From Chryseobacterium phosphatilyticum (lineage in GTDB: Bacteria > Bacteroidota > Bacteroidia > Flavobacteriales > Weeksellaceae), in contig NZ_PPED02000003.1 of the NCBI RefSeq assembly GCF_002899825.2, positions 62,001 through 126,000 on the forward strand: DNA of 64,000 nt, written 5' to 3'. Both the position numbers and the translations under genes were made by a program. Position 1 is the first letter of the stretch, and each line of letters begins with the position of its first letter. Below, in pieces: positions 52,939 to 60,531 of this stretch. The notes under the pieces are model-generated. The model saw only the letters and a list, made by a program, of their open reading frames with translations. It did not search any database and had not been told where the DNA came from.

Positions 52939-54508
52939 TAATATCGGATGCTTCGGTTACGACTACCTTTGATTCGCTGTATGCTGATGTATTAATGCCT
53001 GTTTGCTTTTCTGCCTCTACTTGTTCTTTTACCCATTTGTATGTCTTTTCTATTCCTGAAGCTAAAGGAATAGAAGGTTTCCAGCCAAGTACTTCTTCAA
53101 TAAGAGTATTGTCGGAATTTCTCCCACGAACCCCCTCAGGTCCTTCGATGTGCTTAAGTGGCAGATTCTTACCTGCCTTTTCCATGATAAGCCTGGCAAA
53201 ATCATTCATTGATATCATTTCTTCAGAACCAAGATTAAGTGGTTTGTTATAATCAGATTTCATGATTCTGATAATCCCTTCTACACAATCATCTATATAG
53301 CAGAATGAGCGTTTCTGCTCTCCATCTCCCCATATTTCGAAGACTGATTCTGCTGCGGCTGCTTTGCGGCAAAATGCTGCAGGTACTTTTTCTCTTCCCC
53401 CTTTCCAAGTTCCTTGTTCACCATAGATTCCATGGAATCTTGCAATACGGATTTGCATTTGTGGAAATTCTTCCGAATATTTCATCGCAATCTCTTCACC
53501 GTATAATTTTTCAAGCCCATAGATATCCTGAGGATAGGCTGGCCATGCATCACTTTCCTTTAATCCAACTGTGTTTTCAGAATCGTCTTGTACATGTAGA
53601 GGGTAAACACAAGCACTTGAAGAGTAAAAATAACGTTTTACATTATGATGCCTTGCAGCTTCAAGCATATTCAAGCTAATCATTGTATTATTATATCCAA
53701 TGCGGCTATGATTACTTTGAATAAACCCCATTCCCCCCATATCCGCAGCGAGGTTGAAGACCCAGTCAATCCCTTCACAAGCATCCATACAATTTTTCAT
53801 TATTCGTAAATCGATTCTAAGGAACTCGTGACAAAATTCGCCAGGTTGCATAAATTCCGGGCTCTTCCAGTCAGCGCCTATTACATAGTAGCCCTCTTGT
53901 TTTAATCGCTTGCCCAGATGAGAACCTATGAATCCGCTTGCTCCTGTTACCAATACCCGGATTTTATCGGTTTTGAGTATGCGTTTAGGTTCAATGAGTT
54001 GCAGGATTTTAATGATGTAGGGGTGATGTGTATATTGGTCTTGTAATTCAGAAGGAATAGAACCGTTGATATCAAACCATTTTCCATCCGAGTGATCATG
54101 ATCAAAACTTAAAGAAACTGCATCATCAACCTCTGCCTGAAAAGTGATATTTACTGTGTGTGAGGAAGCCCCTTGTTCAGAATCATTGAACTCTGTGGAA
54201 AAAGTGCCGAGGTACTGTGTTATTTTTATTCTGTCTTCAGGAATATTTAGTTCTAAAGCTGCTTTTCTTATTCCGCATTCTTCTATCCCTTCATTTTTCA
54301 ACATTCTGCCACCTTGCATCCAGTAAACACCTTTACCAGGCTTATTTTTACGTTTCGTAAGAAAAGCTTTATTGTCTTTTACAATGACAAGGTCGACGCA
54401 TATTAAAGGAACATTATCAAGAATAGTGCGATAGATATCTGTAGGGATTAGCCCGCTAGCTGATTTTGTGATATTTTCGTCTTTGTAATGTAGGGGGGTG
54501 TTTTTCAT
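52931..54508 (-). CDS. Nudix (GDP-sugar hydrolase-like) - GDP-mannose 3,5-epimerase fusion
   Basis: This 525-residue protein has two domains. Residues 1-175 are Nudix. The box GGRMLKNE (66-73) then R81...E86 has the altered pattern of GDP-mannose mannosyl hydrolases, and His139, five residues before Trp144, sits where that enzyme has its catalytic His. Residues 182-495 are an NAD-dependent epimerase: VTGASGFIGS at 187-196, then stretches nearly identical to plant GDP-mannose 3,5-epimerase (NLAADMGGMGFIQSNHS, TWKGGREKVPAAFCRKA, GPEGVRGRNSDN). By recalled alignment, plant S143, C145, Y174, K178, K217 and R306 correspond to S298, C300, Y330, K334, K374 and R463, all kept. Predicted: GDP-D-mannose to GDP-L-galactose, then hydrolysis to L-galactose and GDP. 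The fusion and the hydrolysis role are inference. Confidence 0.88.
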   Translation of the reverse strand: MKNTPLHYKDENITKSASGLIPTDIYRTILDNVPLICVDLVIVKDNKAFLTKRKNKPGKGVYWMQGGRMLKNEGIEECGIRKAALELNIPEDRIKITQYLGTFSTEFNDSEQGASSHTVNITFQAEVDDAVSLSFDHDHSDGKWFDINGSIPSELQDQYTHHPYIIKILQLIEPKRILKTDKIRVLVTGASGFIGSHLGKRLKQEGYYVIGADWKSPEFMQPGEFCHEFLRIDLRIMKNCMDACEGIDWVFNLAADMGGMGFIQSNHSRIGYNNTMISLNMLEAARHHNVKRYFYSSSACVYPLHVQDDSENTVGLKESDAWPAYPQDIYGLEKLYGEEIAMKYSEEFPQMQIRIARFHGIYGEQGTWKGGREKVPAAFCRKAAAAESVFEIWGDGEQKRSFCYIDDCVEGIIRIMKSDYNKPLNLGSEEMISMNDFARLIMEKAGKNLPLKHIEGPEGVRGRNSDNTLIEEVLGWKPSIPLASGIEKTYKWVKEQVEAEKQTGINTSAYSESKVVVTEASDIND

Positions 54509-54532
54509 ATTTTTTTAAGTGATTTAATGATT

Positions 54533-55444
54533 TTATGAAAGGTTGAATGTCTTAAGAAAAGATTCAAAAATGGCTGGACTAATGCTTTCGTCATATGCAT
54601 TTAAGCTTTTTTTTATTTCTTCTTTTGAGCAAGCACCGATTACAATAGTATTCACAGCCGGATTATTGAGAATAAAATGATAATTAAGAGCCATTAAGTT
54701 GACATCGTTTTCCTGGCACCACCAATACATTTGTGTTGCTTTTTGTATTGAAACATCTTTCTCTATGGAATAATGCCGGATATTAATATCAGCCGGATTT
54801 TTACCTGACAGTAATCCCATGCACAACGCAGAGCCTAACAAGACCGTGATGTTGTTTTTGTTGGCTGTTTCCAGCAAAGCGTTTGCTTTGGTTGATAAAA
54901 GATTATAATCGAGGTAAGGCAATATTGCATCAGCATAACCTGAGGAAATGAATTGAAGGTGGAGGTCGTGGTCTCTAACTCCTAAGCCGATATTGTGAAT
55001 TATTTTCTCCTCTTTCAGGCGGAGTAATACCTCTATTCCTCCGTTTTTCATCATATTCTTAAATTCAATATCGGAAGGATCATGAATGTGAAGAATATCC
55101 AGATAATCTGTTTGTAGTACTTTTAAACTATTTTCAACGCTTTTTCGGATATTTTCTCCTGAATACCCTTTATATATAGGGTGTGTTCCAGCTTTTGTGG
55201 AAAGAATATATGATGAACGGTTTCCATATTCTTGTAATGCAATACCGATTTTTCTTTCGCTGTCACCGTAAAAAGGTGAGGTATCGATCAGGTTAATGTT
55301 GTTTTCCAATGCGAATAAAATAGTTTCTACAGCCTGTTTATCTGATACTGGCCCCTGAAAGAAAATGTTTTTATTACAGGAGCCAATACCTGCTCCACCG
55401 AGAGAAATAGGAAAGATGGAAATTCCATTGGTATTCAAAGACAT
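54533..55444 (-). CDS. Aldo/keto reductase, L-galactose dehydrogenase-like
   Basis: The 303-residue reductase has the AKR tetrad: Asp54 and Tyr59 in NLIDTSPFYGDSERKIG, Lys84 in STKAG, and His121 in ILHIHDPSD. DTSPFYG, STKAG, TDYLDILHIHD and an ALCMGLLSG block resemble plant L-galactose dehydrogenase and bacterial aldose 1-dehydrogenases that oxidise L-galactose, L-fucose or D-threo-aldoses to lactones. It heads the operon: 24 bases to the fused epimerase gene, which overlaps the oxidase gene. The expected reaction here is L-galactose + NAD(P)+ to L-galactono-1,4-lactone. If the substrate were another sugar, the route would end in a different lactone. Confidence 0.82.
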   Translation of the reverse strand: MSLNTNGISIFPISLGGAGIGSCNKNIFFQGPVSDKQAVETILFALENNINLIDTSPFYGDSERKIGIALQEYGNRSSYILSTKAGTHPIYKGYSGENIRKSVENSLKVLQTDYLDILHIHDPSDIEFKNMMKNGGIEVLLRLKEEKIIHNIGLGVRDHDLHLQFISSGYADAILPYLDYNLLSTKANALLETANKNNITVLLGSALCMGLLSGKNPADINIRHYSIEKDVSIQKATQMYWWCQENDVNLMALNYHFILNNPAVNTIVIGACSKEEIKKSLNAYDESISPAIFESFLKTFNLS

Positions 55445-55475
55445 TTTATCTCTTAATTGTGATTTATTTATAATT

Positions 55476-55483
55476 CAAAAATA
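55476..55483 (-). promoter_or_regulatory. -7 box of the ascorbate-type operon
   Basis: TATTTTTG on the minus strand matches TAnnTTTG and lies 31 bases before the ATG at 55444. The -33 region is AT-rich without a clear TTTG, which could mean weak or activated transcription. Confidence 0.45.
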
Positions 55484-55719
55484 AATAATTTATGTTATTA
55501 ATATTATAAATTTATTTTTTTTCTTTATGTATGGAATATATTTTAATTATTGAGATGATGTGGATGAATTACCTACGAAAACTGGGAATTTGAAGGCGTG
55601 AAAACCTATATTAAACTTAGAAATGAATATCGCGGAGTATTTTACTTTCATTTTTTTAAAATTTTATAATTGATAATCTGTATTTTAAATAAATACTATA
55701 GAAAAAAGGTTGTGCTTTG

Positions 55720-55750
55720 TTTGGAGGGAATGAAAAAAGATGTATTTTTG
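55720..55750 (+). promoter_or_regulatory. Promoter of tRNA-Asp copy 5
   Basis: The -33 TTTG (55720-55723) and -7 TATTTTTG (55743-55750) are separated by 19 bases, as in the promoter before the tandem array. The flanks (AAAAAAGATGTA, GCAA.CAC.AAAAAGAAA, GTTCTTT) are also shared, so promoter and tRNA were duplicated together. Confidence 0.7.
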
Positions 55751-55792
55751 CAATCACAAAAAAGAAATACAGTTCTTTCAAAAACAAAAAAT

Positions 55793-55866
55793 GATCCGGT
55801 AGTTCAGCTGGTTAGAATGCCGCCCTGTCACGGCGGAGGTCGCGGGTTCGAGTCCCGTCCGGATCG
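55793..55866 (+). tRNA. tRNA-Asp (GTC), copy 5
   Basis: The 74-base sequence is identical to the four tandem copies at 51134-51529, with anticodon GTC and discriminator G. It stands alone 4.26 kb downstream, on the far side of the minus-strand operon, with its own promoter and terminator. Confidence 0.96.
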
Positions 55867-55868
55867 CA

Positions 55869-55897
55869 AAAGAGTCTTCTAGAAATAGGAGACTTTT
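55869..55897 (+). terminator. Terminator after tRNA-Asp copy 5
   Basis: AGTCTTCT and AGGAGACT pair with one mismatch around AGAAAT; seven T follow. Confidence 0.8.
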
Positions 55898-55960
55898 TTT
55901 ATGAATTAAATTTAGTGTACAGCCTGGTTTATTATTATTTTAGCACTTAAATGTAAATTG

Positions 55961-56374
55961 ATGTCTAAAAGAAAATTTATTCTACTTTCTATACTTAAAA
56001 CCTGGGGTATTTCAACACTTATTTCTATTGTTTTTTTGATTATCTTTTTAAGTCTTACCAAAGAAGTCAGGGAACGTCCCAGAAATTGTGATATGAGTGG
56101 TTTGGCTTATGTTTTTGTAATCTTTTGGATAACTTTGATGAGCTTGGTTTCGCTTAGTAGCCTTTTCTCTGTTTTAAAACAATTTCAGAAAAGAATAATG
56201 ACAGGGATATGCTGGTTTTTATTGCCTGTTATAGCTTTATGTTATTCCTTTTTTGCAGTAAGTGACGGGAAAATTAATGGCCAGGAAATTTTTGTTTTTC
56301 TGATCATGAACCTGCCGTGGATGGTTGTATGGATATTTTATTATTACAGATTTATTTCTTTATTCAAATATTGA
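55961..56374 (+). CDS. Small membrane protein of unknown function
   Basis: The ATG at 55961 is preferred over a TTG three bases earlier, giving 137 residues. Four hydrophobic helices are visible (WGISTLISIVFLIIFLSL, LAYVFVIFWITLMSLVSL, MTGICWFLLPVIALCYSF, VFLIMNLPWMVVWIFYYY). No family is recognised. It lies 55 bases before the acyltransferase gene and may be cotranscribed with it. Confidence 0.6.
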   Translation: MSKRKFILLSILKTWGISTLISIVFLIIFLSLTKEVRERPRNCDMSGLAYVFVIFWITLMSLVSLSSLFSVLKQFQKRIMTGICWFLLPVIALCYSFFAVSDGKINGQEIFVFLIMNLPWMVVWIFYYYRFISLFKY

Positions 56375-56429
56375 CCTTTTTAATTTAGTTTTGTTTTATT
56401 TCAAAGAATCCGAGTGATATAATTTCCCA

Positions 56430-57605
56430 ATGTTTATAAATAGAATAAAAGAGTTTGTAGTCCATACCTTTATGATAAAAATTGATTCAAACAGAATTTT
56501 TGGGCTGGATCTGTTGCGTTTCTTTGCTATATCTTTTGTTGTAGTTTCTCATGGTCTGCATTATCTTCCTTATGCTGATTTTTTTCTAAACTTTATGTTG
56601 GACGGTGTTACCCTGTTTTTTGTTCTGAGTGGCTTTCTGATCGGGGGAATATTAATAGAAATTTTAAACCGGACGAAGTTCGACAGGCAAGAGCTATTGA
56701 ATTTCTGGGTCAGGAGGTGGTGCCGAACACTGCCTGCCTATTTTTTGGTTCTGTTGGTTTTGTTGATTTTGGAGACGCTGTTTACTCCTGATTTTTCAAT
56801 ATATAATGGAATCAGATATTTCCTGTTTATACAGAACTTTGCATCGCCTCATCCGGAGTTCTTCGCTGAAGCGTGGAGTTTAAGCATTGAAGAATGGTTT
56901 TACCTGTTGATACCTGTCTTTCTATATGGACTAATTTATATTGTAAAACGTGAAGTAAAAACGTCTGTATTAATCGTAATTATTTCTATTATCCTTTTCA
57001 CTACTTTATTTAGATTGTACCGGTATTCTATATGCGGAACTCCTCCTGATTTGAATAGTTGGGATCTGAACTTTAGGAAACAGGTGATTACAAGATTGGA
57101 TAGTTTAATGTATGGTGTTTTGGGTGCTTATATAAAGTATTACTATTCAGAAATATGGAATGCTCGTAAAAGGATCGTATTTTATTTTGGATTAGCTTTA
57201 ATTTTATTAAGCCAATTGTCTCTGATAGAATTAATATCTGATCGGAACAGTTTATTTTTTTCGGTATTTTCTTTTAGTCTGATGTCTGTAGGAACTCTCT
57301 TTCTTTTGCCTTTTTTAAGCAGCTACAAGGCTACACCATATAAAATTCTCAAGCCGGTAACTTATATCAGTCTAATCTCATATTCTATGTATCTCGTGAA
57401 TCTGACTTTTATTCAAACATGGGTTATAGGGCAAATGTTCGTTTACCCACATGTTTTCCGCTATTTTATATCTTCTGCATATATTGTATTTGCAATGTAC
57501 CTTTTCCTGTGCTTCATTATATCTTTCTTTTTATACAAGTACTTTGAAATCCCAACTACCCGATTAAGGGATAAACTTGTGGTAAAACCAAAAAAAGAGG
57601 CTTAA
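56430..57605 (+). CDS. Membrane acyltransferase, OafA/YrhL type
   Basis: This 391-residue protein has about ten hydrophobic helices in the acyltransferase 3 pattern. FGLDLLRFFAISFVVVSHGL holds the catalytic His region, VTLFFVLSGFLIGGIL follows, then WVRRWCRTLPAYFL and FAEAWSLSIEEWFYLLIP, the four conserved blocks of this family. Such proteins acetylate or acylate surface polysaccharides, peptidoglycan or lipids. The substrate cannot be inferred here. The start ATG at 56430 is accepted; a later Met at residue 15 is possible. Confidence 0.88.
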   Translation: MFINRIKEFVVHTFMIKIDSNRIFGLDLLRFFAISFVVVSHGLHYLPYADFFLNFMLDGVTLFFVLSGFLIGGILIEILNRTKFDRQELLNFWVRRWCRTLPAYFLVLLVLLILETLFTPDFSIYNGIRYFLFIQNFASPHPEFFAEAWSLSIEEWFYLLIPVFLYGLIYIVKREVKTSVLIVIISIILFTTLFRLYRYSICGTPPDLNSWDLNFRKQVITRLDSLMYGVLGAYIKYYYSEIWNARKRIVFYFGLALILLSQLSLIELISDRNSLFFSVFSFSLMSVGTLFLLPFLSSYKATPYKILKPVTYISLISYSMYLVNLTFIQTWVIGQMFVYPHVFRYFISSAYIVFAMYLFLCFIISFFLYKYFEIPTTRLRDKLVVKPKKEA

Positions 57606-58092
57606 TAGTAAAGATGTTGTATTCTCAGGAAAAAAAAATTACCATCCATGAGACAGTAATAGCAAAGATCAATTAGAAGGTTTTTCAGATCAGCTGTTTT
57701 TTTCAAAAATAGCAGCTGCTACCGATAAACTGATGTTTAGAGCTACATTGATTCAGTCTTTATTAAATATTTTTCATTCTGAATAGTCTGAATGGTTTAC
57801 GATAAAAACTTCACGGATCAAGTGTACTTGAACTCAGACTGAATCATGTGAGGTAGCTTCTTTATGTCATGGTTATGATTATATTTTAAAACTATGTTGT
57901 CTTGAGTTATTTATTTTTAATTCACACATCTCCTTTATGAAGAGGGGTGAGTATTTTCTAAAGAGTACAATCATGAAAATTATTTTGCAAATGTAAAAGT
58001 CCCCCTATTGAAAAAGACTACACTTTTGTGTAGATTTGTATGATTGACATTAAAACTACTCTTTAGAGTAGTGTCTTAATACACTAAGGTCT
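57606..58092. other. Intergenic region upstream of the LuxR-type regulator gene
   Basis: This 487-base gap has no supported gene. Its right end holds a promoter with two matching dyads (see next entry). The left part contains only short AT-rich words and a small palindrome AAGTGTACTT near 57820. Confidence 0.45.
58008..58072 (+). promoter_or_regulatory. Promoter with two operator-like dyads
   Basis: The -33 TTG (58008-58010) and -7 TAGATTTG (58031-58038) have a 20-base spacer. Dyad 1, CTACAC-TTTT-GTGTAG (58018-58033), overlaps the spacer and the -7 box. Dyad 2, ACTACTC-TTTA-GAGTAGT (58055-58072), lies just after the expected transcription start. The two share ACTAC-x-C-TTT-x-G-x-GTAG and are centred 38 bases apart. 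This layout suggests binding sites of a dimeric regulator, perhaps the LuxR-type protein encoded next. Confidence 0.55.
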
Positions 58093-58851
58093 ATGAAACA
58101 AATTGACAGGTTTTTTAATGATAAAAATGAGGTAAGCCAGGAGGCTGCAATTGATTATAGCCAGTCCACAGATTATCTTGAAGGGATAAAAGCTCTTGCC
58201 AGAACTACTTATCAGAGTTTGTATGTCATTAATTATCAAACCAGGGGATTTGAATATGTTTCTGAAAATCCACTTTTCCTGTGTGGGAAAACCTCAGAAG
58301 AAGTTAAGGATCTGGGATATGCCTTTTATTTTCAGAATGTAAAGCCTATGGATGTTGAGATGCTGATAAAGATTAATAAAGCTGGATTTGAATTTTATGA
58401 AACAATTCCTGTTCAAGATCGGAAATTGTATTCTATTTCTTACGATTTCTACCTTATCAATCATGGAAAGAATCTTGTTTTGGTTAATCATAAACTCACC
58501 CCGATGTTTCTTACAGAAGAAGGGCAGGTGTGGAAAGCATTGTGTGTTGTTTCACTTTCCAATAATAATTCCTCAGGGAATGTAGTTCTTAGTAAGGAGG
58601 GGACTGATGAAATCTGGAAATATAATCTGGAGGAAGATATATGGTTGAAAAGTGAGAAAATTAAACTTTCTTCAAGAGAACATGAGATCTTACGCTTATA
58701 TGCAAGCGGGCTGACGATTAATCAAATTTCTGAAAAACTTTTTATTACCGCAGATACAGTGAAGTTTCACCGGAAAAAACTCTTTGAAAAAATTGGAGTT
58801 AATAATATAGCAGAGGCGTTGGGCTATGCCCAAACCAATAAATTGTTATAA
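58093..58851 (+). CDS. LuxR-type transcriptional regulator with PAS-like sensor region
   Basis: The 252-residue regulator has an N-terminal part (residues about 35-150: VINYQTRGFEYVSENPLFLC onward) that fits a PAS-like sensor fold. The last 65 residues are a LuxR/GerE helix-turn-helix: KLSSREHEILRLYASGLTIN, QISEKLFITADTVKFHRKKL, FEKIGVNNIAEALGYA. No phosphorylation domain is present, so it probably senses a ligand directly. Its promoter carries two similar dyads, suggesting autoregulation. Targets are not evident. Confidence 0.88.
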   Translation: MKQIDRFFNDKNEVSQEAAIDYSQSTDYLEGIKALARTTYQSLYVINYQTRGFEYVSENPLFLCGKTSEEVKDLGYAFYFQNVKPMDVEMLIKINKAGFEFYETIPVQDRKLYSISYDFYLINHGKNLVLVNHKLTPMFLTEEGQVWKALCVVSLSNNNSSGNVVLSKEGTDEIWKYNLEEDIWLKSEKIKLSSREHEILRLYASGLTINQISEKLFITADTVKFHRKKLFEKIGVNNIAEALGYAQTNKLL

Positions 58852-58864
58852 ATCAATATTGTTT

Positions 58865-58890
58865 AATACCGTTTTTTTACGGTATTTTTA
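58865..58890 (+). terminator. Terminator after the LuxR-type gene
   Basis: AATACCGT / ACGGTATT has a T-rich loop and is followed by TTT. Confidence 0.75.
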
Positions 58891-58964
58891 AGAATGTCTT
58901 TTATGATTCAAATTTAGGTCTGATATTTGTACTGGGTAGCCAAACTAAATGACCTCTCTTATTT

Positions 58965-60008
58965 ATGAAGAACATATCTGTGAAAAAAACATTTTTATAC
59001 GCTTGCTTATGTACCTTATTTCTTGTTTCATGTAAAAAAGAAATAGAAAAGGTAAGTGATACTTTTAAAGATACAGTTTCCGGATCTGAAGTAATGGAAA
59101 CAGAAAAAGATTCCGTGAAAAAAGATTCCGTACCTGTTGTGAAGAAAGAGTCTGTTCCCCCAATGATGCAGGAGAATGGTTTCTATAATGCTTTCGTCCT
59201 TCCCAAAGACAAAAAAATGAGAGATTCCGTGTATGCGGAATTCAGCAAAAAATATAGTGTTGAAGAGCGTACTGCTATCCTTGCTTTAAACAGACTGGAT
59301 TCTAAAAGCAAATGGAACGCAGATACTCTTGTTGTTCCTGCTAAAATTGATACGACATTGATGGCTTATTCACCGTTCCCAATGCAACTGGATGTATTGA
59401 GTGGAGTGAAAAAGTTTGTCATATTTTCTTATCCTATACAGGCTTTTGCAGTATATAATAATGGAAGTCTTGTGAAATGGGGCCCTACCAGTATGGGAAA
59501 AAAAGCAGCTCAGACAACAAGAGGGCTTACTTTCGCCAACTGGAAAAAGAAGTTGTCTATTTCTACAGTAAGTACAGAATGGAAGCTTCCCTATAATTTT
59601 AATATCCATAATATAGGAGGGATCGGATGGCATGAATATACCCTTCCGGGATATCCTGCCTCACATTCCTGCTTAAGATTGCTGAGGAAAGATGCGCAGT
59701 GGTTATATTCTTATGCTGATACCTGGATTCTGAATCCGGGCGGAGCAACTACAAAAGCAAGAGGCACCGCTGTAATGGTATTTGGGGACTATAAATGGGG
59801 TGGAAGAAAACCCTGGAAAAAACTTTTGGATGATCCGAATGCCAATAATATCCCGGTAGAAGAGTTAACCAAATTACTGGAACCCGATGTTCCCAAAATG
59901 TTGAAAGAACAAGCCAATAGAGAAAAAGTAGCTGATTCTATCAAAGCAGCAAGAGCGATGGCCCCGGCTGTTCAAAATGAAAGAAGCGGAGATTCTTTGT
60001 CTAGATAA
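58965..60008 (+). CDS. Murein L,D-transpeptidase (YkuD family), lipoprotein
   Basis: The 347-residue envelope enzyme has a lipoprotein signal with lipobox FLVSC, then a Lys/Val/Asp-rich linker. The YkuD domain runs from about 145 (FVIFSYPIQAFAVYNNGSLV) to 275. The catalytic block is GIGWHEYTLPGYPASHSCLR, with His234 and Cys236 in the SHSC motif, a variant of the usual SHGC. It forms 3-3 crosslinks in peptidoglycan or attaches proteins to it. The last eight bases overlap the converging gene at 60001. Confidence 0.88.
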   Translation: MKNISVKKTFLYACLCTLFLVSCKKEIEKVSDTFKDTVSGSEVMETEKDSVKKDSVPVVKKESVPPMMQENGFYNAFVLPKDKKMRDSVYAEFSKKYSVEERTAILALNRLDSKSKWNADTLVVPAKIDTTLMAYSPFPMQLDVLSGVKKFVIFSYPIQAFAVYNNGSLVKWGPTSMGKKAAQTTRGLTFANWKKKLSISTVSTEWKLPYNFNIHNIGGIGWHEYTLPGYPASHSCLRLLRKDAQWLYSYADTWILNPGGATTKARGTAVMVFGDYKWGGRKPWKKLLDDPNANNIPVEELTKLLEPDVPKMLKEQANREKVADSIKAARAMAPAVQNERSGDSLSR

Positions 60009-60528
60009 TTTTCTTTTCAAACTGTAAAGTAGATTCTTCAGCAAACTTTCTCAATTTATGCATTTCATCTTTTCCTTTATGTTGCCCGAATCTTGCAGCG
60101 ATATAGGTAAGGAGAATAAGAAATAACATCACAAAAGAAGCGCTCAGTGCCCAAGGGTATTCGGCGCTTTTTATTTGTTTTTCTACATAGTACATGGTGA
60201 AAAATGTCATCCAAAAAATAGAAAAAGAAAAATAGAGAAACATGAAAAAGGTCCAGACTGCGGAGCTGGGTCCAAACACCCCCCGGATTACCGTGTGGTC
60301 ATCCTCAATTTCTACCCGTAATGAAAGGCGGGGTTTCCAGTAGCTGTCATATTTCGTTTCAACGTAGATTGTGGCAACTTCTTTATTGATGTTCCCGGAA
60401 AATTCATCTTTATGTTCAGTAAGATATTTTTTCAGATTGTCAGCATATTCTTCCTTGGTCAGATGAGTAAACATCTTGAACCTTGGCCGCGTTCTTATTC
60501 TGTCTAAGGTTGTTTCTTCGGTTTTCAT
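60001..60528 (-). CDS. Membrane-associated hypothetical protein
   Basis: The 175-residue protein has a soluble N-terminal part (RFKMFTHLTKEEYADNLKKY, then TIYVETKYDSYWKPRLSLRV) and two membrane helices (VWTFFMFLYFSFSIFWMTFF, WALSASFVMLFLILLTYIAA). No family is recognised. It starts three bases after the stop of the PDZ protease gene, so the two are cotranscribed. Its 3' end overlaps that of the transpeptidase gene on the other strand. Confidence 0.68.
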   Translation of the reverse strand: MKTEETTLDRIRTRPRFKMFTHLTKEEYADNLKKYLTEHKDEFSGNINKEVATIYVETKYDSYWKPRLSLRVEIEDDHTVIRGVFGPSSAVWTFFMFLYFSFSIFWMTFFTMYYVEKQIKSAEYPWALSASFVMLFLILLTYIAARFGQHKGKDEMHKLRKFAEESTLQFEKKII

Positions 60529-60531
60529 ATT

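Larger units (their letters stand above)
55445..55792. other. Intergenic region upstream of the ascorbate-type operon and tRNA-Asp copy 5
   Basis: This 348-base AT-rich gap holds the two divergent promoters: a minus-strand -7 box at 55476-55483 and the tRNA promoter at 55720-55750. No coding sequence is supported. A short frame over the tRNA (55670-55882) is an artefact. Confidence 0.5.

Noticed and set aside
51530..55792. Classical integrative element between tRNA-Asp genes
   Set aside because: No integrase, excisionase or transposase is present and no additional partial tRNA fragment marks an att site. Only the repeated tRNA units and cargo are seen, so I call it a possible island and not an integrative element.
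55670..55882. Reading frame across tRNA-Asp copy 5
   Set aside because: Its C-terminal half is a translation of the tRNA itself; the same occurs on the minus strand across copy 1.
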